Source of the DNA: Xenorhabdus hominickii
GTDB lineage: Bacteria; Pseudomonadota; Gammaproteobacteria; Enterobacterales; Enterobacteriaceae
Direction of reading: 5' to 3'
NCBI RefSeq assembly: GCF_002632725.1
Contig: NZ_NJAI01000004.1
Span: forward strand, 261,425 to 325,424
DNA length: 64,000 nucleotides
Of this stretch, positions 46,173 through 58,100 are shown piece after piece. Numbering within the stretch: the stretch's first letter is position 1; each line of letters starts with the position of its first letter. The position numbers and the translations under genes were made by a program. Below the pieces are notes generated by a model. The model saw only the letters and a program-made list of their open reading frames with translations, was not told where the DNA came from and did no database searches.

Positions 46173-49100
46173 TTATTCCTGCCTCCGCACGACACGTTTG
46201 ATGGTACTGTGACGAACGGGGATTTCCCCTGTAATACGAGAGTCCAATAAATGAGCAAGCTGCGTAATAGTTTGATGTTGCAAAAGTTCAGCCAACGAGA
46301 TCCTGACTGACAGTTGTTGTTCAATGCGGGCAGCAATGCGTAACGCATGCAATGAATGCCCGCCCAGTGAAAAGAAATTCTGGTTACATCCTATCTGTTC
46401 CCGTTGCAGCACTTCACACCAGATATCCCTGAGACGACTTTCCAGTGGGGTTAGGGGCATGTGTAACGCAGGGTTTTCCTGTAATGCATAATTTTTCTGT
46501 AACGTATAGCTTTCCTGTTCTGACTTCTGCAAGGCAGCGAAGTATTCCGGCAAACGTGTCAGCAAGGCGTGTTGATCCACCTTACCATTCGTGGTTTGTG
46601 GCATTTCATCCAGCAACACAATGGTAGTGGGCAACATATGAGCTGGCAGATGCTGGCTCAGGAAATGCCGTAGGGTTTCCGGTGATGCCTGTTCTTGAGG
46701 TAAATGATTTCCCGATTTAAGGGATACACAGGCCACCAACTGCATATCATCCGGCTGGTTGGAATACGAAAGCAGAACACTTTGCCGGACTTGCGGATGC
46801 TGCATCAGCAGAGCCTCAATTTCGCCAGGCTCAATGCGATAGCCCCGCAGTTTAATTTGCCGATCACAGCGTCCAAGATAGTGCAATTCGCCATCTGGCA
46901 GCGCACATACCCGATCGCCTGTACGATAAATCCGCTGTTCGCCTTGCGGTGTTGGCAGCATGATGAATTTTTCTGTGGTCAGTTCAGGACGGTTCCAGTA
47001 ACCCCGTGCCACACCCGATCCACCTATGTATAGCTCTCCAGCCATGCCAAAAGGTGTTGGGGATAAATCATCGTTGAGTACAAACAACTGAGTATTGGCG
47101 ATGGGCAGACCAATCGGCATCATGCCCCGTAAGTCCTGATGTCGGTCAGCTCGATGAACACAGCAACCCACAACGGTTTCTGTCGGGCCATATTCGTTAA
47201 ATACGCCAATATCCTGCGCATCAGCCAACCATGCTTGTACGGCTTCACAACTGAGAGCTTCGCCCCCTACCACCAGCGCATTCACATGAGATTTCATCGC
47301 GGCATCCAGATATTCTCCCAAAATCCCGAGATGAACCGGCGTGATTTTCAGCAAATGCCCGCCCTGTTCTTGCTGTAATGCGGCAACCATCGGCATGATG
47401 CCCGTATCATCCTGTACTACGATGAGGCTTCCGCCATGCAATAACGGCAGGTAAAGACTGGTCAGCGTGGCATCAAAACTAACAGAAGAATGGAACAGGC
47501 TCTGAGTTTCCGCATTAACCTGATAACGCTCACCCGCATCCGTCAGATAGTTAATCAGGTTGCGGTGTTCAACCATCACGCCTTTCGGCATTCCCGTCGA
47601 GCCGGAGGTGTAGATCAGGTAAGCCAGTGTATTGGCATCATCAATCAATGGTGGCAAAGCTGGCATTGGAAGAGATCTCGTCTGCTGATCCAGAGCCAGC
47701 ACCGCAATCTCAGGTGCAAGGCGATCGGCCAATGCCTGATGCGTCACAACCAAACAACTTTGGCTGTCAGATAACAGATAGGCGACCCGTTCAGCCGGAT
47801 AAGCGATATCAATCGGCACATAACAGGCTCCCATTCTACTCGCTGCCAGCATTGCAGCGATATAATCCAAACTGCGCGGTAAGTAGAGAGCTATTCTGTC
47901 TCCGGCATTAATCTGGCATTGGTGCAGACGATGACAAATCTGTTCGACCTGCTGGGCCAGTTCTGCATAATTGACCTGCCGCTGTCCATCAATCACGGCA
48001 ATGTGCTGCGGTGTGTTCTGTACCTGACGGGCAAACAGGCTGTATACGTTACCGGCAAAAATCGGCACAATCGGTCCCTGCCATTGCTGCAACAATTGCT
48101 GTTTTTCCTGTTCATCCAGCAATGTAATATCAGCAAGTTTTCCTGCCATGTTATGCAGCATCTGGGTCAGGATGCCGATAAAATGCCTTGCCAGACGTGC
48201 CACGATCGCGGCGTCGTACAAACCAGTGTCATACACCAATTCACCCCGTAAGCCGTTGGAAAACGCGGTGATCAGTGCCAGTGCATAATTGGTGCTTTCC
48301 GCAGCCTGTTCAAATTCAAACAAGCTTTCCTGTGACGCAGGTTTCTGTGGATAGTTTTCAAACACCAGCAAGGTATCAAACGCAGGTAAATCACCGGTTG
48401 ATTTCAATTCTGCCAGCGAGACATCACTGAACTTTTCATTCTCCCGTTGTTGCTGCTGGATGGCAGTCAGCCAATGGACAACAGGTTGATTGGCGTTAGC
48501 AGTGATATGAACAGGCAATGTGCTGATTAACAGCCCAACCATTTTATCGATACCTGCCAGCTCCGCCTGTCGGCCAGATACCGTCATTCCGTACAGGCAT
48601 TCATTTTGCTGGCTGTATCGTTGTAGCAATAACGCCCACGCCCCTTGGATCAGGGTGCTGATCGTCAGGCGGTGATGACGGCCGGTTGCTGCCAACTGTT
48701 CAGAAAGTTCTGCGGATAGCTGAAAAGCGTAACGCTGTTTCAATTGGCTGGCTGACCGGACCGGATGCGCGGCTGGCAGTGGGGTTGCTACATTGACAGC
48801 CGCCAACTGTGCCTGCCAGTAGTCGAAGCATGATTTGCGGTTCTGTTGCTGCCAGCGAATAAATGATTTAAATGCCGGTGCGGGTGGCAGAGCATCATTT
48901 GAACGGTGATAAAGTGATTCGACGGTCGTCAGCATCAGTCTGACTGACCAGCCATCCAGAATGGCATGATGGTGGCTGAACAACAGTTGCGCTTCTCCAT
49001 CAGGCAATTGCAGCACCGTGATACGGTATAGAGCACCGTGATCCAGTGTGAATTCTTCTGCCAAATCCTCTGTCAACCGTTGCAGACATAGTTGTTCTGC

Positions 49101-52100
49101 TTCGATGGGGTCGTGATGACGCAGATCATGCTGCCGCCACACCAGCGTCTGGTGAGGCAGGACAATCTGTACTGGCTCAGTGGTCAGGCTCAACTCAAAG
49201 CGGCTACGCAAGACAGGATAGTAATCAACCGCCTGCTGCCATGCCTGCTGCAAACGGGCAATGTCCACATTCCGGGGCAAGCCAAAACACAATTGTTCGT
49301 GATACAGCCCGCATCCCTGTTCTGCCATTGAGTGGAATACCATCCCCTCTTGGGTGTATGTCAAGGGATAGATATCGTCCATCACGCCATAACGCTGCTG
49401 CAATTGGTACAACGTTTCTGCATTCAGGCAGGCAAGCGGAAAATCGGAAGGTGTGTAAGTGGTCTGAGGCTGTGCCATGCAATGTTCAGTCAGTTGAACA
49501 ATCTGCTCTTTCATTGCCATTGCCAGTCCATTGATTGTGTCATGTCGATAGCATTGACGGTTGTACGTCCACTCTATCTGCAATTGTCCTTCATCGATGT
49601 AACAATCTACCGCCAACGCATGCGACCTTGAATTATCCGCGGCATAACGATGTTCTAACACCATGTCTGCCACTCCGCTCAATGGTGTTTGGTGGAATGT
49701 GCGGGTAAATTGCCCAAGATAGTTGAAACAGATATCTGCTGGTGGGATAACGGGTAGCTGACTATGTGATGCAGAGAAGGCGCACAAAGCACCATAACCG
49801 GTTCCACTATAAGGCACCTGACGTACGGCTTCTTTCACCCGCTGGATTAACTGATCTGGCGGGCAGGATGCGGGCAAATTCAGCAACAACGGATAAATGG
49901 TCGTGAACCAGCCCACTGTCCGGCTGACATCCACGGTTTCATGCAGACTTTCCCGTCCGTGCCCTTCCATATCCACGTGCAATAATTCAGAGCCACTCCA
50001 GCGTTGCAACGTTGTCACCAATGCCGCCAATAATAAATCCCCGACGTGGGTGCGGTATGCCCGTCCTGTGTGCTGAACCAGTGCAGTAGTGGCGGCAATA
50101 TCCAACGACAACCGATAATTGGCGGAATCTTTCACTAAACCGGGAACAGGTTTATCCCCCGTGTCACACGGCAATGCAGGGGCAGTTTGGCTCAATTCTT
50201 GCTGCCCTTTTTGTTTCCAGAAATTTTGTTTCCAGAAATGACGCTCATCTTGTGCCTGTTCAGATTGGGCATAATGGGCAAGGTGAGATGACCATTCAAT
50301 CAAAGACGCACTTTTCATCATCAGGCGGGGCGTTTCTTTAGCTAACAATGTGCGGTAGTAGTGACTTAAATCGTCCGTCAGAATGCGCCACGACACACCA
50401 TCCACCACTAAATGGTGTATGGTCAACAGCAGATAATCCCCTTCCGCCGTAGTGAAATGTGTGGCCGTAAACAAAGGGCCATGTTCAATATTCAGTTGTT
50501 CCTGCCGTTGGGCAACCGCCTGAGCCAACGTTTCATTCGCTGGGTTTTCCGCTATCTGGCCTTGTGTTATTTGAACATGTTCTATCGGCCATGTGGTAAC
50601 AGGTTCCCCAATGTGTGCCAGTTCTCCGTCCTGCGGGAAGCGGGAACGCAGTCCGTCATGCTGGTTGACCACCAGAGCCAGCGCTTGTGCCAGCAGTGAC
50701 AGATCAGTTCCGGCTTCCAGCGTATATAGATAAGACTGGTTGTAGTGATGCGGATTGGCATGGTGATGAGCAAAGAACCAGCGCTGAATCGGCAACAGTG
50801 CATATTCGCCTTGTACCGGTTGGGTTTTGTCCTCACCAGCGACCCTCGGTGTTAGCACTGCGGCCAATGCGGCAATGGTGGGATAGTCAAACAGCATTTT
50901 GGGTGTGATCTGCAATCCCATTTCCCGCACTTTAAACACAATTTGCAGGCTGAGAATGGAATCGCCCCCCAAGGCAAAGAAATCATCATCAATGCCCAGA
51001 TTGTCCTGATCCAATACATGTTGCCAAATGTTGGTCAACTGTCTTTCTAATGAGGTGACAGGTGCCCGATGGAGAGCATGACGAGAGTTTACGCTCAGCG
51101 GGATCTGTGCCAATCTCTTGCGGTCTATTTTGCCATTATCTGTCAGTGGCAATGTTTCCTGTAAGATCCATTGAGTCGGGCACATATGTGCCGGCAGTCG
51201 TTGCATCAATGCCTGCCGCACATTGTCTATATCCCTTTCTATGTCTCTTTCCATGTCCAGAGCCGGCGTTTTCATTACCAGATAAGCAACCAGATGTGGA
51301 CGCCCGTGGATATCCCGCATTCCCACCGCCGCTTGCGCAACATCCTGACAAGCCACAAGCTGTGCTTCCACTTCTTCCAGTTCAATCCGGTAGCCATGCA
51401 GTTTGATTTGCTGATCTTTGCGGCCTAAGAATAATAAGTTGCCGTCGGGCAAGTAACGGGCCAAATCGCCGGTGCGGTACAGTTTGGCATGTGGTGATGT
51501 TGAGAACGGATCGGCAATAAACCGGCTGGCCGTCATCTCAGGGAGATTGAAATAGCCCAAAGCAACGCCTGTTCCGCCAATGTACAGCTCACCCACCGAG
51601 CCAAAAGGCACTAATTGCTGACACTCATCCAACAGGTAAAGTTGGGTGTTGGCGATGGGGTGCCCAATAGGTAACACGCCATCTCCTTCAATATCACCGG
51701 CTAGGACGTCATAAATAGCACAACCGACCGTGGTTTCCGTCGGGCCATATTCATTGATGATCCTGACCTGAGGTGCATGTTGCCGCCAGAAACGCAAAGC
51801 ACTGCCAGACAGGCTTTCGCCTCCAATCACCAGCAAGGGGATCCGGGCTGCACTGTCCGGTGGCAACTGCTGACTCAACAACTCCAGATGGGCGGGTGTG
51901 ATTTTCGCCATCGCCAAATCAGGCAATTGCTGCCACGCCTGTACTAATGCGGAAATATCATCCCCTTCAGGCAGGATAAACAGGGTTTGACCTTGTAACA
52001 GCGGCAGGAACAGGCTGGTAATAGTGGCATCAAACGAGATGGAGGCGTGGAGGGTGTTCCCTTGTCTGTCCGGATTACCATAATGCTCACACGCATGTTG

Positions 52101-55100
52101 CAGGTAATTGACCAATCCACGATGTGGAATAATGACGCCTTTCGGCCGGCCGGTAGAGCCGGAGGTATAAAGAATATAGGCCGGTTGTTCCAGTGATATT
52201 TCAATATCAGGATTATCAACGTCAGCAAAATTAATAGCATCAGCAAGGTTGTCTGCCTGTTGCCACTCTGCCAGCAATAGGATGTCATCTTGTGACAGAG
52301 CCAATCTGGCAGCCTGTTCAGGAGTCGTAATAACCCGTGCAACCTGTGCATCTTCCAGCATGAAACGGGCACGCTCCACCGGATAGGCCGTATCAACCGG
52401 CACATAGGCTGCACCGGTTTTCAGCACTGCCAATATTGCCATGACCAACATGGCTGAGCGCGGCAGACAGATCCCTACCCGTGAGCCAGTGCCAATTCCC
52501 TGCGCCAATAGCTCCCTCGCCAGCCGGTTAGTCTGCCGGTTGAATTGCTCATAACTGAATTGCTCATAACTGAAAACCGGCCCTGAGCCATCGTTATCGC
52601 TCAAGCTGTGTAATTCACGCAAGGCGGTAGCCTGCGGTGTTTGTCTCACCTGTTGTTCGAACCATTGGTGTACCGCTGGATGTAGCAGTGGCTTCCCTGT
52701 GGCATTCAATTCGCTGACCTGCTGCTGGCGCTCTGGCGGCAACAACATGTTCAGTTGATAGATGGGATGATCAGGTGTAATGCACAGGCTGTCCAACAAT
52801 TGGGCATAATGCGCCGCCAACTGCGCCATCGTTTCCGCTGCAAAGCATGTCTCACGGTATTCGATCAGCAATTGCAGTTTGTCTGCCTTTTCCTGCACAA
52901 ACAGGGTTAAGTCAAATTTGGCTTCCTGATTGTCGACTGACTGACTGTCGATGGAATGTGTATGGTGTGATAAACCAGTCTGTGGCTGGAACGCATTGAA
53001 CACAAACATGATCCGGAACAGAGGTGACAGTGAACGTTTCCCTGTGGGCAGAACGGCATCCACAACCTGCTCAAACGGAACATCTTTATTGGCCATGCCC
53101 TGCATCAATGTCTGTGCGCTGTTTGCCAGAAATTCAGTGAACGGCAATCTGATATCCACGCTCTGGCGCAGAGCCAGTGTGTTAAGCAACAAGCCCATCA
53201 CTGACTGCAATTCTGGTTTGTCACGCAGGGAAACCGGTATTCCTATAACAATATCGCCTGTTGGCTCACCTTCACTGCTGTAACGCTGCAATAAGATCTG
53301 GAACGCCGCCAGCAATAGGCTGAACAGTGTTGTATCCTGCTGTTGGGCCAGATGGCGTAAAGCTGCGGTGTGTTTGGCAGATAACGGCAAGTAGTGATAA
53401 GCCGCTTTTGTTGCTTCTTCCGCTATGCCTTCCACTGTGCCTTCCACGACGGAACGCTGCTGGGGCAATGTGACCACTGGCGGCAAAGAGTGATAAAGCT
53501 GCTGCCAGTAATCCAACTGGGCACGCCATGTTTGTTGCCCTTCCGCGCTGCGTTCCCATGCGGCAAATTGCAGGTAACTGGGCGCAGGGGTCTGTGGGGC
53601 GCTTTCTCCCAACTGATAAAGTGACATCAACTCGTCATCAAGTTGCGCCAGAGATTGTTCATCAACCAGAATATGATGCACACAGAAAATCAACGCGGTT
53701 CCTTGTTGTGCATCCGTCACCAACAACACACGATACAGCGGCTGTTCAATCAGCCGGAACGGTGTTGTCATCATCTTGGTTGCCCGTTGCTGCAACTGCT
53801 GCTGCCATTCCTGCTCATCCTGCACTGCAATCATTTCATGGGGGCAGTGGAACGGCTGATCACTGCAATATTGCCGTGGTGTCGTTCCTTCCATCCGCAA
53901 ACGCAGATCCAGGCAGGGATGGCGGCGGAACAATAAAGTGACGCTCTCCCGCATCCGTTCGGCATCCACCTTACCTGTGAAGCTTTTGATATTGGTAATG
54001 TGATAGTAAGTACTGTCAGGGTAGAGCTGACTGAGGAACCACATCCGCTGCTGGGCAAAACTCAACGGCGCATCATGGACGGCTGGCAAATTCAGTAAAG
54101 TTGAGTGGGCTGCCGGAACAGCGCGTTCAGCCAATTTCATCGGGGTTCGGTAGATAAAAATGTCACTGACTTTGAAATTCAGTTGGTACTGTCTGGCGAG
54201 GCTCGCCACCATTTTAGCCGCCAGCAGGGAGTGTCCGCCAACGGCAAAAAATGACGTATTACGGCCAATGGCCTGATATCCCAATACGTTCTGCCAGACT
54301 TGGATAATTGCCTGCTCGGTCTCGTTACGGGCAGGTTCCACTACGGTTTCGTCTGTCTGCCGTTCTGGTTTCGGGAAACCTTTTCTGTCAACTTTGTTAT
54401 TGGGCAGACGGGGAAATTCATTCAGAAAGACGTAACAGGAAGGACGCATAAATTCTGGCAAGGCGTCACCCAAATGCAGTTCAATCTGCGCTGAGTCAAG
54501 AGTCGTCTCAGGTTGAATCAGCACATAGGCCACAATGGCGCTGGCGTTCAGATAATCTTGCCGCACCATTGCCACAGCGTCAGAAATGGCCGGATGGCGG
54601 CGCAAGGCGCTTTCAATTTCCCCCAGTTCGACACGGTAACCCCGAATTTTTATTTGCTGGTCAATGCGTCCCAGATAATCGATATTACCGTCCGCCTGAT
54701 AGCGAGCCAGATCCCCTGTGCGGTAAAGTCGGGCATCAGGAAGAGAGCTGAACGGATCGGGAATGAAACTGCGCTCTGTCAGTTCAAGCCGATGAAGATA
54801 TCCGGTTGCTACACCCACACCACCGATGCATAACTCTCCTGCCACACCAATCGGCAGAGGTGCACCGTATTCATCCAAGATCCAGATTTGGGAATTGGGG
54901 ATCGGACGGCCAATATGGATATGGCTGTCATCAACTGTCAATTCGGCATGAGTTGTGCCGACGGTTGCTTCCGTTGGGCCATACGAGTTGATAAACCGAC
55001 GGTTTTTACCCCATTTGCGTAGCAGATCTACCCCACACGCTTCCCCCGCCACTATCATCACCTGCAAATCCGGTAAATCTGCATCAGGCAATGCCGCCAA

Positions 55101-58100
55101 CGCCGAAGCCGGTAATGTGACATGAGTGACACGCCGTGTAATAAGCTGCTCCAGCAGATCCGGCCCCGGCATCACGGCAAGGCGTGGTGCCATCAGCAAG
55201 GCACTGCCGGAGCAAAGTGCCATCAAGATTTCCCAGATGGAGGTATCAAAACTGAAAGAAGCAAACTGGAGTACCCGACTTTCCGCAGGCAATGCCAGAA
55301 ATTCAACGGCGGACTCTGCCAGATTACACGCGCCCCGGTGACGGATAGGAACGCCTTTGGGCTTACCGGTTGAGCCGGAGGTATAAATAATATAGGCGGT
55401 GTTCTCTGCCTGAATATTGATTTTCGGGTTTTCAACACTGACACCCGCCAATTGTGGCATCAGGCGTTCAAGGGAGAACCGAGGCACATCGCAATCCTGA
55501 TAACGCGCTATAAACTTATCTTGTGTTACCAACAGGTGCAAGCCAGCATTCTCAATAACATAACGGCTGCGCTCCAGCGGATAATCAGGATCGATGGGAA
55601 CATAAACTCCACCAGCTTTCAGGATAGCCAGAAAACAGACCACCAGCTCCAGTGAACGCTCAACACTCAGCCCGACACAAATTTCCGGCCCTACCCCCTG
55701 TTGGATCAGGAAATGGGCCAGTTGGTTGGCTCGCTGGTTCAACTCAGCATAAGTCAGGGATTGTTGGCCGAATTCTACGGCAACCGCGTTCGGCACGCGT
55801 TGTACCTGACGCTCGATAAGCTGGTGAATACCGACATTATCGCTGAACGGCTGTTCGGTTTGGTTCCATTCTGCCAGTTGCTGCCACTGAGCCTGACTAA
55901 GCAGGGAAATGCGCCCGATGGCGTGTTGTGGTTGGTTAAACAATTGCGGTAAAAAGTGGCAGAAGTTTTCTACCATGCAGGAAACAGTTTCCGGCAGGAA
56001 ATGATCACTGGAATACTCGAATATGCCCCGCAATTCACCTTCCTCACGCCACATTTCCAGCGCCAGTTCATATTTGGCGATTTGGATATCCCACTGGAGT
56101 AACGGGGAAAGTTGTACTGAGCCAATCCGTTTGCCGGTAACCGGCATATTCTGATAAGCAAATAGAGTCTGGAACAGGGGAGAGATCCCCGGATGATGGT
56201 GATCTTCCCCGCTATCCTGCAATAAGGGCAGTAATTGACTAAAAGGCATATCCTGATGTGCAAGGGCATCAATAAAGGTGGATTTAGCCTGTGCCAACAA
56301 TTGTTCGAACGATTGGCTGAGATCTATCTGATTGCGTATTACCAATAAGTTGAGCAACAAACCAACAGGATGCTGATCCTGGCTATGTTTTTCCTGACTA
56401 AAATAGTGACGGTTGGAAACCGGTGTACCCAACAGAATATCGCTTTGACGTGAATAACGGGCTAAAAACGCCATAAATCCGGCTTGTAAAACCAAGTAAG
56501 GTGTCACGCCATGCTGATAGGCCAGTGCATCAACCTGATCATGGAATGCGGCCGGCAGTCTGAGCGGTAAACGTTCTCCCTGATAGCTGCGCGAAGTCGG
56601 TGCAGGAAAATCATAAGGTAATTGTAGCAGCGGCAGCGGCCCCGCTAATTGGCGTTGCCAATATTGACGGGCCGCCATACCCATTGCTCCGCTGACTCTT
56701 TGGTGCTGAACACGGGCATGTTCCCGCTGACCATAGCGTGCAGGCCGGATATCGAGTAATTCTCCCGCTTGCAACAAGCTGTAATTTTCCAGCAAGACAT
56801 CCCATAGCTGTTTCACAGACTCTTCATCGGCAATCAAGTGATGAAAAACCAGCACCATCTGGTGAGTATGTGGTCGAAGTGTCAGCACGGCCATGCGCAC
56901 CAATGGCGGTTGGGCTAATTCAAAAGGTAAGGCGGCAAATTGGCTGATGATGTTTTCGACTTGTGATTGGGCCTGTGTGCCATATCGGCTGAGATCTTGC
57001 CAGATGATATTGGCAGACACACACTCAGTCATTTCTGTCACATCTGCCACCTGCGCAATCACTTCGCCGTCTTCGGTCAAAAATCCGGTTCTCAATACGT
57101 CATAACGGGCAAGCAGGGCAGCAAAAGCCTGTTGCAGCCGGTCGTGATCCAGTGATCCCTGCCATTGGGAAACATAGGCCATGTTGTAGAGTGAACGGGA
57201 TGCGGCGGTTTGTTGGATCAGGTAAATGCCTTGTTGTTCATAGCTGACACTGTGTTGGTTTGCCTCCGATGCCCTCTCTGCTGCTGATATGCCGGTTTCT
57301 TCTGAGGGAATATCGGCAAGGTTTAGCATGGAGGCACACTGTGCAAGTATCGGTTGTCGGAACAGTTCACTGAAATTCAGATTCAGTCCCATCTGTTCCC
57401 GTACCTGAGCGATCATGCGGATCGCCTGTAAGGAATCGCCCCCTAAAGCAAAAAAACTGTCGTCACGGCTGATATGTTCAATGTGTAATAACGATTGCCA
57501 GATAGCGGCCAGTTTTATTTCCCGTTCCCCTTGTGGGGCGGCGGCGGTATCGTGATGATTGCGGTGCGTCTGCTTGATAGCAGGTGCTTGCAGTGCCTTG
57601 CGATCAATTTTGCCATTGGGCAGAATCGGGAACAAAGGCAGGAATTGGTAGTCGGCTGGCCGCATTGCAGCCGCCAGTTTGGGCGTTAAATAGATATTTA
57701 ATGTTTTCGCCGTCACGGCCATTTTCGGTGCCAAACGGATAAATGCCACTAACCGGATGCCCTGCGGCTGTTCGAATGCCTGTACCACAGCTTGTTGTAC
57801 AGCTGGATGTTGCTCAAGTAAGCTCTCAATCTCTGCCGTTTCTAATCGCTGTCCATTGATTTTGACCTGAAAATCGTTGCGGCCAAGCAGGGTTAAATTT
57901 CCCTGTTCATCAATGCGCCCTAAATCTCCCGTACGGTAAACCGGCAGCCCCGCCAATTCCCCTTTTTGCAGCGTCAGGAAGCGTGAATTGTTTTCCGTTG
58001 TTGATAACTGGGTTTTAGGTGACGAAAGGTATCCGGCACTCATAAAAGAAGTGCCGATCCATACTTCCCCGATGCTTCCCTCAGGAACCGTTTCGCCCTG

